This document shows positions 8,737 through 16,254 of a DNA stretch of 64,000 nt, in pieces. The notes beneath the pieces are model-generated. The model searched no databases. It saw nothing but the letters and a program-made list of their open reading frames with translations, and was not told the DNA's origin. Source of the stretch: Niabella aurantiaca DSM 17617 (GTDB lineage Bacteria; Bacteroidota; Bacteroidia; Chitinophagales; Chitinophagaceae). A program made the position numbers and the translations under genes. The stretch is from positions 140,910-204,909 of the forward strand of contig NZ_KB893628.1 in NCBI RefSeq assembly GCF_000374125.1. The letters run 5' to 3'. How positions within the stretch are numbered: position 1 is the first letter of the stretch; each line of letters begins with the position of its first letter.

Positions 8737-9909
8737 ATGAAAACAAAAAACGCAACGATAGCATTGAAACAAATGCTTTATGCAGCCCTCGGCCTGGTGA
8801 TAAGTGCAGGCATCACCTCTTGCCATAAAAACGATTTTCCCATTAAAACAGGTGGCAAAGTTTTTAAGACCGAACTCTTTAAAATGAACCTGCAGCAGCA
8901 ACTGGCCGGTGCCCGGGGCTTCCAGTTCCTCATCATGCAAAATGGCCGGGTGGCCGAAAAAGCGGAATCCGGCATTGGCAGCACGCCGGCTGCGGGAGAT
9001 ATGCCAGCAAACGTAGACGCTTATGTAAACATTGCAAGCGTTACCAAAACCCTTACTGCCATAACCACCATTAAGCTTCTTGAAAAACGTAAACTGGGCA
9101 TCAATACAAAGATCGGCATGTGGCTGCCGAAGTCCTGGGCTCAGCACGAGGATATAAAAAACCTCACTTTTAAAGACCTGCTTACCCATAGCTCCGGCAT
9201 AAGGGGAAGCAACACCAGCTGGGACACGCTGAAAAAAGTAGTGAGCAGCCCCATAACCGCCCCTAAAAAACCGGCAAGCTATTCCAATATCAACTTTGCG
9301 CTGTTTCGTGCCATGCTGCCCAAGATCAACAACCCCGTGGCATTCGGGAACTGGGAGCTGGCCCTTTCTGAAAAAGATTTCGACTCCTGGATGAGCAAAG
9401 AATACATTGCCCTGGTTCAGGAATACGTTTTTGACAAAGCAGGGCTGGGGATCCGCAATTGTAAGCCGGTTGAAAATAAAACCTTCCAGATGCTCAATGA
9501 AGCGCCGGCCCGGCTGGAAGGCCGTTCGCACGGCGACTGGACCGAGCTCTGCGGCGGCGGCGGTTTTGTGCTGACCACCACTGACCTGGCCCGGATCATC
9601 GTATTTTTAACGCATACAGAAGAGCTCCTTTCAAAACAGCAAAAACAAATGATGGATAACGAGCGCCTGGGATGGAACGGGGTATTTGCGGTAACGGGCG
9701 GCACGGCCTATGGTCATGGCGGCGCTTTGTATGTGGACCGGAACGGGGTAAAAGGCCCACAGATAGGCGACATTGGGCTGCAAACACTCATCATCAAACT
9801 TCCCGCCAACGTTGAACTGGCTCTGAGCATCAATTCTGTGGGTGAAGGATGGCGCAATACGAACTCCATTGTAAAAGAAGCCTACAACGCTTCCTGGGTA
9901 GACGAATAA
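8737..9909 (+). CDS. Serine hydrolase, beta-lactamase/class C family, lipoprotein
   Basis: 390 residues. The N-terminus is a lipoprotein signal ending at Cys29 (AGITSC), so it is membrane-anchored in the envelope. The class C-type catalytic set is present: S101-V-T-K104, Y182-S-N184 and H327-G-G. This family covers esterases, D-aminopeptidases and peptidoglycan enzymes rather than true beta-lactamases; the substrate is not predictable. Single-gene unit with its own -7 element and a strong hairpin downstream. Confidence 0.88.
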   Translation: MKTKNATIALKQMLYAALGLVISAGITSCHKNDFPIKTGGKVFKTELFKMNLQQQLAGARGFQFLIMQNGRVAEKAESGIGSTPAAGDMPANVDAYVNIASVTKTLTAITTIKLLEKRKLGINTKIGMWLPKSWAQHEDIKNLTFKDLLTHSSGIRGSNTSWDTLKKVVSSPITAPKKPASYSNINFALFRAMLPKINNPVAFGNWELALSEKDFDSWMSKEYIALVQEYVFDKAGLGIRNCKPVENKTFQMLNEAPARLEGRSHGDWTELCGGGGFVLTTTDLARIIVFLTHTEELLSKQQKQMMDNERLGWNGVFAVTGGTAYGHGGALYVDRNGVKGPQIGDIGLQTLIIKLPANVELALSINSVGEGWRNTNSIVKEAYNASWVDE

Positions 9910-9951
9910 CAGGAATATTAAAATCTTCGTAAACCACGGCCATAAGCACGC

Positions 9952-9984
9952 AACAAGGCGTTTGCAAATTGCAAATGCCTTGTT
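9952..9984. terminator. Bidirectional hairpin terminator
   Basis: AACAAGGC-G-TTTGCAA (9952-9967) pairs with TTGCAAA-T-GCCTTGTT (9969-9984), a 16-bp arm with one G-T pair. It lies between the convergent serine hydrolase and usher-like genes, with A/T-rich flanks on both sides. Confidence 0.7.
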
Positions 9985-10081
9985 TGCATGAATAAGATCC
10001 GGGCGGCAACGCCCTGTCATTGCCTTCCTGACGTTACACCACAAATAAAAGAACCGGAACAGCAATCCACTAACAGGCTTT

Positions 10082-12856
10082 TCAAAATTGGCGGATGTTT
10101 ACTTTCCGGCTATGGTCTGCCAGGCTAAAGATAATAAGCGCGTTGTGCTGCTCTTTTACATCGACCGCTTGCTGCTGGCCGGTAACCAGCTGGCGGCCAT
10201 TGTGTGTATCTACGGAAAAGGTAAACGGTTTTACAGGCAGATTGAACGAAAAGCAGCCCGCAGCATCGGTAAGTGTGGTGCGCCTGTTTCCCTGCTGATC
10301 CGCAGCAATAATGGTAATGCCCTCTAATGATGGCGCCTCCTGTAAATAAGCATTTTTTTCAACCAGGACCTTGCCGGATACGACCACTGTTTTTATCAGT
10401 CCCACCCTGAGCGTTTGGTTGCGTGTTAACGACAATTGCAGTGGTTCGGGCAACCACCACCCGTTTCCGTTCTGTATGCGTAATTGGTAGGTAGCCGGCT
10501 TCAGATTTGTAAACGATACTTTTCCTTTCCGGTTACTTCTTGCCAGGGATCTGTCCAGCCCGGCAATTACATTTTCAACAGGTACCTCGTCTTTATCCCA
10601 GATGCCATTTGCATTTGCATCGCCAAAAAACAGAAAGGAAAGGCTCTTATATCCGGGAGCATTTTTCTGCATAAATGATTTTGTAATGCTTAGCTGCGCC
10701 TGCAAAAAGTTATAATGCGGGTGCTGCGGGTAGGTATTGTAGCTAACCTGTGCGGCGGCTACCCAGGTATTGCCAAAATGAAAACCCAGCTTGCTTTGGA
10801 GGGCATGCGACCAGCCCCCGGAGTAACCGTAATAGCTGAGGTTATGAGCAGCTTCGGCCTCCAGCTTCTTTTTCAGGGCAAAAAAATGTACATACGGACC
10901 AAGGGCATATTGCCGGAACTGCCCCCGCTGCCAGGGCATGGGCTCCTGCATCAGGTAATAAGGATTGTGCTGCAACAGGGCGTTGAAGCCTACCAGCCGG
11001 TTATTATAATTGAGCCGCCACTGCCATACCGGATAGTTCTTATGCTGCAGATAAGCGTTATTGCTTCGCACCTTTCCATAATCTGTTGTGAGCATCAATG
11101 AGTGGCCCTTTTTGCTGTAGGAAACATCGGCGGCCCCGTGCCAGGAGGCTGAACGCAGCACCAGCTCCGCACCGGCTACTGTCTGATGGAGCTCCTGCGT
11201 AAAAAAATAGGGGTGTATATTCAGAAGCCAGTGGCCCATTGCTGTTATAAAGCCGGCCTGGTATTGGGTCGTTTTTGTAGTGAAGCCGGCCGGATAATAG
11301 TACCCCAGGTAACTGGGACGGTTGCTTACCACTTCGTAGTGTACAAAAATATGCCGGCGCGTATTAAGGTGGTAATCCATATGTTCCTGCAGTAACAGCG
11401 CCCCCCGCCTGAGGCCTCCATAATACGGCGAGCTGTAATAATTGTCGGAAAGCAGGCTCCACCTGCCGGCCTGGTACCGGTAGCGGATGCCGCCGGCATA
11501 TCCTTTTTTTGCAGTTGTTTTATCCCCGGAAAGCATTTCATGGCTGTAGCCCGCTTCTACCTGCAGCATTTGATCGCCGTTGAGTTGCCAGCCGGCCCTT
11601 GTGCTTGCCAAACCTTTTTGTACGCCGGTCAGCGGGTCCTTTTCTGTAAGGAATATCATCCTGCTGCTGTTGTTCCGGCCGGAATGTGTATAGCTTCCCG
11701 CCCAAACCGCAGCGCCTTCCCGCTGCGCATTCACTTCCGAAAACAACAGGTAATTATTTTTAATATAATACCCGCTTACTGCATCTCCGGAGTCCAGGAA
11801 AACAGAAGCTTTTATTCCTTTACCAAATAAAGAATAATCAAGCTCTTCCGATATATTGCCCGCCTGTATGCCGAAGTATTTGTTACTGTAAGCGATCCAG
11901 GAATCGAACATTTCTGCACCGGAAAATGGCTTACGGTAATAATTAAGATTCAGGTGATAGCGGAGCGTATCGTTGTCCGAGGGCTGTATAGTACCCCTGG
12001 TGCTTATTTGATGATAGCTGAACCCGTTGTTGGTGCTCCAGTAACTGAGCTGCGCCATATTGTTCGCCAATGAAGCACCGGTATTGCTGATGGTCATTGC
12101 GCTCTTTTCGCTGCCCAGGGTCAGGACTTTTGTATACGCTGTTGCCAGCTCTTCGCCGGAGGATGGGTCTACGGCCCGGATGACCAGGTTAAAATCCGGC
12201 GCATAGTTTTGAACAAGCCTGTTCCGTAAATTAAGCGTGAGCCACTGCTGGCCTCCCGGTGGCAACGTAATCATCCGGTCATTGTCGACGGCCGTTAGCC
12301 CCCCGGGATAGGATTGAAGCAGCAGGCGGAAGGTAATGCTTTGATAACCATTATTCACACAGTGTAGCTGCACCCTTCCTTCGTTGGAAGAAGCGCTCAG
12401 GTAATTAGCGGTATTGGCCGACGAAAGGAAAAGCGGCCGTTCGGATGGGGTGCTGATGAAAAAGGACGCCTGTACAAAACCTGCTTCCCCGGCAACCAGG
12501 TACGTTGCTATTATTTTATTGCCTTTCGCTCGGAGCAGGGCAGCGCCCGCCAGGTATTTTACAAACAACTGTCTCTTTTCGCCGGCACCCAGCCGCACGG
12601 TATCCGGCAACCCGATCAGGGCAAGGGAATCGTGAGCGTCGCTCACCAGGACCAGCGGGTTTTTTGTATGGTTGCTGATCAGCAGCTTATTGGAAAACGT
12701 TTCGCCATAACGGGTAACAACGGTATCCGCCGCAAAAGAAAAAGATACTTTTTGCTGCTGGCCGAAAGAAAAAACAGCGGGCAAAAAGGCGCAAAACAAC
12801 AGCAGCCATTTTCTATATAAAGAAAAGAAAACACATAAGGAATATTTGCTCAGCAA
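10082..12856 (-). CDS. Usher-like outer-membrane protein with C-terminal SdrD-B-like domain
   Basis: About 924 residues. A signal peptide (core WLLLFCAFLPAVFSFGQ) is followed by two Ig-like beta domains (roughly residues 35-250), a long Tyr/Trp-rich region of alternating strands typical of an outer-membrane barrel (about 255-720), a Ca-binding SdrD-B-like segment (GDANANGIWDKDE) and a final carboxypeptidase-regulatory-like domain. The layout is analogous to fimbrial ushers and it is divergent from pilin, chaperone and tip-like genes. There is no in-frame ATG before the signal peptide: TTG at 12854-12856 is chosen because a -7-like element (TTACTTTG at 12898-12905) would put an earlier TTG (12907) outside the mRNA. 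Usher function is inferred, not proven by homology here. Confidence 0.7.
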   Translation of the reverse strand: MLSKYSLCVFFSLYRKWLLLFCAFLPAVFSFGQQQKVSFSFAADTVVTRYGETFSNKLLISNHTKNPLVLVSDAHDSLALIGLPDTVRLGAGEKRQLFVKYLAGAALLRAKGNKIIATYLVAGEAGFVQASFFISTPSERPLFLSSANTANYLSASSNEGRVQLHCVNNGYQSITFRLLLQSYPGGLTAVDNDRMITLPPGGQQWLTLNLRNRLVQNYAPDFNLVIRAVDPSSGEELATAYTKVLTLGSEKSAMTISNTGASLANNMAQLSYWSTNNGFSYHQISTRGTIQPSDNDTLRYHLNLNYYRKPFSGAEMFDSWIAYSNKYFGIQAGNISEELDYSLFGKGIKASVFLDSGDAVSGYYIKNNYLLFSEVNAQREGAAVWAGSYTHSGRNNSSRMIFLTEKDPLTGVQKGLASTRAGWQLNGDQMLQVEAGYSHEMLSGDKTTAKKGYAGGIRYRYQAGRWSLLSDNYYSSPYYGGLRRGALLLQEHMDYHLNTRRHIFVHYEVVSNRPSYLGYYYPAGFTTKTTQYQAGFITAMGHWLLNIHPYFFTQELHQTVAGAELVLRSASWHGAADVSYSKKGHSLMLTTDYGKVRSNNAYLQHKNYPVWQWRLNYNNRLVGFNALLQHNPYYLMQEPMPWQRGQFRQYALGPYVHFFALKKKLEAEAAHNLSYYGYSGGWSHALQSKLGFHFGNTWVAAAQVSYNTYPQHPHYNFLQAQLSITKSFMQKNAPGYKSLSFLFFGDANANGIWDKDEVPVENVIAGLDRSLARSNRKGKVSFTNLKPATYQLRIQNGNGWWLPEPLQLSLTRNQTLRVGLIKTVVVSGKVLVEKNAYLQEAPSLEGITIIAADQQGNRRTTLTDAAGCFSFNLPVKPFTFSVDTHNGRQLVTGQQQAVDVKEQHNALIIFSLADHSRKVNIRQF

Positions 12857-12971
12857 GTTATAAGATTGTTTGGTTGTAGAGGGGGTTACTCCCGGGCAAA
12901 GTAACAAAACCCCTTTTAATTTAAAGGCAATAGCAGCAGAATAATTTTTTTTCTGCAGAATGTTTTTTCTC

Positions 12972-12979
12972 TATTTTTG
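12972..12979 (+). promoter_or_regulatory. Promoter -7 element of the pilin-chaperone operon
   Basis: TATTTTTG, exact TAnnTTTG match, 33 bases before the ATG at 13013. It excludes an in-frame start at 12977, which falls inside the element. Confidence 0.6.
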
Positions 12980-13012
12980 ATTTTACAACGCTCATCTAAA
13001 ACTAAGTTGTTT

Positions 13013-13561
13013 ATGAAAAGAATTTGCAAGCTGGCAGCTTCGGTTGCCCTGATCTGCGGGTGCACAGTTACCGCCACCCACGCCCAAACCACCGGTACAA
13101 CAGAACTTAATGTTGTCATTAACCCCCTGCTCAGCATCACGGTAAACGATGCGGAGGTTCCGCTGGCCTTTACAACGCTGGCCGATTACCAGACGGACGG
13201 GGCATCGGCGGAGATGACCGGTCATCTGACCATTACCAGCATTTTGCCTTACACGGTAAGCCTTGCCGCCAATACAGCTACGCTCAGCGGTACAGGCACA
13301 AACACCGATGAGATCAATGCATCTGCGGTAACAGTTACAGCACCGGCCTCTACCAACAATAGCGCCCTGCCCGGCAACGATCTGAAAACGATCAGTGCGC
13401 TTTCGATGACCGCCCAGGATCTCATCACCGGCTCTTATGCACTGGCGGCCCCTGCTGATGTTACCTACTCCATTCCCCAGTCGAAAGTGGTTGCCGAGAT
13501 CCTGGGAAAAACGCCGGATACTTATACTGCAGTGCTCACTTATTCCATTACCAATCCTTAA
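13013..13561 (+). CDS. Pilin-like secreted subunit
   Basis: 182 residues, starting MKRICKLAASVALICGCTVT with cleavage near THAQ. The mature chain begins with an alternating hydrophobic strand (TTELNVVINPLLSI) and ends with PDTYTAVLTYSITNP, a beta strand of the kind that completes pilin-type Ig folds. Thr/Ala/Ser-rich, no Cys in the mature part. The last 30 residues resemble the C-terminus of the 462-residue protein two genes on. CS1/DUF4402-like fimbrial subunits have this shape; assignment as the main fibre subunit is an inference from this and the neighbouring chaperone. Confidence 0.7.
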   Translation: MKRICKLAASVALICGCTVTATHAQTTGTTELNVVINPLLSITVNDAEVPLAFTTLADYQTDGASAEMTGHLTITSILPYTVSLAANTATLSGTGTNTDEINASAVTVTAPASTNNSALPGNDLKTISALSMTAQDLITGSYALAAPADVTYSIPQSKVVAEILGKTPDTYTAVLTYSITNP

Positions 13562-13580
13562 ATAGCCCGACAAAAGAAAC

Positions 13581-14447
13581 GTGTTTTTCATTCCTCAAAA
13601 AAATAGTCTCATACAAAACCGGAACGTGCTGCGTAGTTCCGGTTTTATTTTGACGCTCATTGTATTATCAACGCTTCTGGGTTTTAAAACAATGCATGCG
13701 CAGGGGGTATCGGTTACCCCATCCCGCATTTTTTTCAGCACCCCGGCCGGGCAATCCGCCACCAGGCAGATAAAGATCTCCAATACCGATAAGGCCGTGC
13801 TTATATTAAATGCCCGGCTTAAAGATTGGTACCGCGATAGCCTTGGAAACAAGATCTATGCAGAGGCCGGCAGCCTTCCGGCTTCCAACGCCCGCTGGAT
13901 GCGGGTGGATCCGCTGCAGCTTGTTTTACAGCCGGGTGAAACCAAAGAAGTGACCGTTTCGATACAGGTGCCGGAACAACCCGTACCGGTAACCAACAGC
14001 ATGCTTTTTCTGAGCCAGGTAAATGAACGGAAACCCGTGACCGGCCTGGATGCCTCCGGTAAAAAAGTAGCGGTGATCATAAAAGTAGAAGTTGGGGTCC
14101 ATCTTTATAATACGCTACCCGGACTTGGCCGGAAAGATCTTGAATTTACAACCTTTGGCGATAACGGTTTTATAACTGATTCCATCAGGCAGCTGGTCAT
14201 CACCATCCGCAACAACGGCGAAGTGCCTACGGACGCAACGCTCCGTTTTGAGCTGACCAATAAAAGTTCCGGCGATAACATCCGGTTGCCGTCCAGGGCT
14301 ATTTCTATGCTGCCGGGTTCCGTGCAGGTAATTCCTATAAATGTGCCCGCGCGCCTGAGCAAAGGCAGGTACCAGGCCGCAGCCATTTTAGACAGTGGCG
14401 ACGGCACCGACCTGAAAGTGGCGCAAAAAGAAATAACGTATGAATAG
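13581..14447 (+). CDS. PapD-like periplasmic chaperone
   Basis: 288 residues from a GTG at 13581 (a second GTG at 13626 is possible). Signal peptide ends near TMHAQ. The mature protein has two Ig-like domains: the first starts GVSVTPSRIFFSTPAGQSAT and contains ILNARLKDWYRD and a proline-rich hinge loop, the second ends KGRYQAAAILDSGD. This is the layout of fimbrial chaperones, which cap subunits in the periplasm by donating a strand. It lies 19 bases after the pilin-like gene and overlaps the next gene by 8 bases, so the three form one operon. Confidence 0.75.
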   Translation: MFFIPQKNSLIQNRNVLRSSGFILTLIVLSTLLGFKTMHAQGVSVTPSRIFFSTPAGQSATRQIKISNTDKAVLILNARLKDWYRDSLGNKIYAEAGSLPASNARWMRVDPLQLVLQPGETKEVTVSIQVPEQPVPVTNSMLFLSQVNERKPVTGLDASGKKVAVIIKVEVGVHLYNTLPGLGRKDLEFTTFGDNGFITDSIRQLVITIRNNGEVPTDATLRFELTNKSSGDNIRLPSRAISMLPGSVQVIPINVPARLSKGRYQAAAILDSGDGTDLKVAQKEITYE

Positions 14448-15828
14448 AAAGCGTTTCAGCGTTCTGCTCCTGTGCTGTTTTTTTTTGCCGGCGGTCAGGG
14501 CGCAGAACCCAACGCTGATCATTAACAGCGACAATATTTCCGGCGAAGTATCCACCAGCAACGCATCTTTTACGGCCAACAGCTGCTTACTTGCCCTGGG
14601 GGCCAAAATACAGGTGCAGGCCAACGCAGATTTTTCTCCGGCGCTAAACCCTTCCATATTATCCAAGATCAAACTGCTTGTTACCGCAATCGGGCCCAAT
14701 ATCAGTCTTGGCGGTTCGGCCACGGAACAGCCCTTGAGCACCTCCAGCCAGCCCCTGTATTCCGCGCTTCTGACCTTGCTCAGCAGCGGTGGGGTAACCA
14801 TCCGTTACCGCATTCCACAAACGGAGATGGTCCACTATGCCTGGAAGGCGGGCACCTATACCACCAATCTTAGTTTTACAACTCCCGGGGGCACGCTTTG
14901 CCTGGGCACCAGCACGTACCCCGCCAGTCTTAGTGTAGTGGTAACCCCGTTCATAAACTTTCCGGTCCCTTCAGGGCCCACACTTACAGTGAACGACCTC
15001 AACTATTTTCGTACTGCTACGCTGAGTGGCAGCACCATCCTGCCATCTGTTTATACCGTACCGCTGGGACTGCGGGTAAAAACGGGGGCCGCCAATTTTG
15101 CTTACAGCGATGGTTATCCTGGTGCCACTAATCCCAATACCGGTACGGACCAGGTATCTGCAAAGATCCCGGCTCCCGTTCCCGGCCCCGCCATTGCCCT
15201 GAACACCACCTACCAGGATCTGTCGCCGGCGGGCGGGTTTGCTGTCCCGGAAGGCAATACACAAAACAACACGGTCAGTTATACCATAAGCCCTGCCAAC
15301 CTGAAAGCCGGGTTTATTCAAAAAGGCACTTATACCGTTCCTCTTTATTTTGAGGCTTTTGATGCAGGTACCGTTCCCCAGGTAAGCACCATAGCTCAAC
15401 CATCTGCGCTTACCGTTAACGTGGAGGACATGGGTGAACTGCTCGTGCACAACAACGAAGCCTCCCTGTCTTTTAGCGACATAAACGACTATACAAATGG
15501 CGTCAGCACCAGCATAGCGAATGCTCTTACGATCAGCAAGACCACGCCCTATGACGTTTATGTACGCTCCTCTTCGCCCAGCCTGGCGAGTGGCAGCAAT
15601 ACGATCCCTGTTGGCTGCATTGCTATCGGACCGGGCAACGGCGATCCTTCCGTATCCACCATTTCGCTTTCTGCCGTATCTCAAAAGATCATCTCCGCGG
15701 CGGCGCCGGTAATTGACCGGCAGGTAGCCCTTCAATACAGTATCGGACCGGATAAAGTAGAACAGGTGCTTGGCAAGCCGCCCGGTACCTATACCACCAC
15801 GGTAACGTATAGCTTTGTGGCGTTGTAA
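14440..15828 (+). CDS. Three-domain pilin-like protein (probable fibre tip or adhesin)
   Basis: 462 residues with a signal peptide ending near VRAQ. Three domains can be traced, each closing with a GTYT strand: AGTYTTNLSF (from 138), KGTYTVPLYF (from 296) and PGTYTTTVTYSF (from 449). The last domain resembles the single-domain subunit upstream. The first domain holds a Cys pair (49 and 154). A longer subunit with one domain like the repeating pilin suggests a tip adhesin. It overlaps the chaperone gene by 8 bases. No terminator was identified after it. Confidence 0.68.
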   Translation: MNRKRFSVLLLCCFFLPAVRAQNPTLIINSDNISGEVSTSNASFTANSCLLALGAKIQVQANADFSPALNPSILSKIKLLVTAIGPNISLGGSATEQPLSTSSQPLYSALLTLLSSGGVTIRYRIPQTEMVHYAWKAGTYTTNLSFTTPGGTLCLGTSTYPASLSVVVTPFINFPVPSGPTLTVNDLNYFRTATLSGSTILPSVYTVPLGLRVKTGAANFAYSDGYPGATNPNTGTDQVSAKIPAPVPGPAIALNTTYQDLSPAGGFAVPEGNTQNNTVSYTISPANLKAGFIQKGTYTVPLYFEAFDAGTVPQVSTIAQPSALTVNVEDMGELLVHNNEASLSFSDINDYTNGVSTSIANALTISKTTPYDVYVRSSSPSLASGSNTIPVGCIAIGPGNGDPSVSTISLSAVSQKIISAAAPVIDRQVALQYSIGPDKVEQVLGKPPGTYTTTVTYSFVAL

Positions 15829-15971
15829 CGGACCGGCGTCCAAAGATCGGAACCTTTGTCTTATGGCGAATACCTGCTGCATAACAGCCCCGTAGAGATG
15901 TTTGCTATAACCTCAGATCTTCAGTTCGCTAAAACCCCATACTCCAAATGGATGTTTCGACGGAAGAGCGC

Positions 15972-16229
15972 TCATTCTGATGCTGCTTCCTCTTTCCCGC
16001 TCATATGCTTCCGCAGCTGTTGCTCGCGGTCTGCATCCCAATAAGCATTCTGCTGCGGGTATGCTTTGTCTGCAATAATGATCCAGTTGCGATGACCCAG
16101 CAGCGGCAGCTGGTCCCGGAACTGTTCCTGCCACCCGGCGGTCTTATTGCCCGGAATATCCGGCTGCCGGCAGGCGGCAACACAAAGGATGAACCCTATT
16201 GCTGCAATAGAAGATCGAACATATTTCAT
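15972..16229 (-). CDS. Short lipoprotein, possibly a truncated RbsD/FucU-like protein
   Basis: 85 residues with a lipoprotein signal (FILCVAAC, Cys20). The segment LPLLGHRNWIIIADKAYPQQ resembles the opening of secreted RbsD/FucU (sugar mutarotase-like) proteins of Bacteroidota, but those are longer; here an unrelated charged tail ends the chain. It sits 25 bases after the GH116 gene on the same strand and would be cotranscribed. Either a truncated remnant or an independent small lipoprotein. The family link is from memory of the motif and is uncertain. Confidence 0.5.
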   Translation of the reverse strand: MKYVRSSIAAIGFILCVAACRQPDIPGNKTAGWQEQFRDQLPLLGHRNWIIIADKAYPQQNAYWDADREQQLRKHMSGKEEAASE

Positions 16230-16254
16230 TTCCTTTTTTTATTTGTGTACGCTT

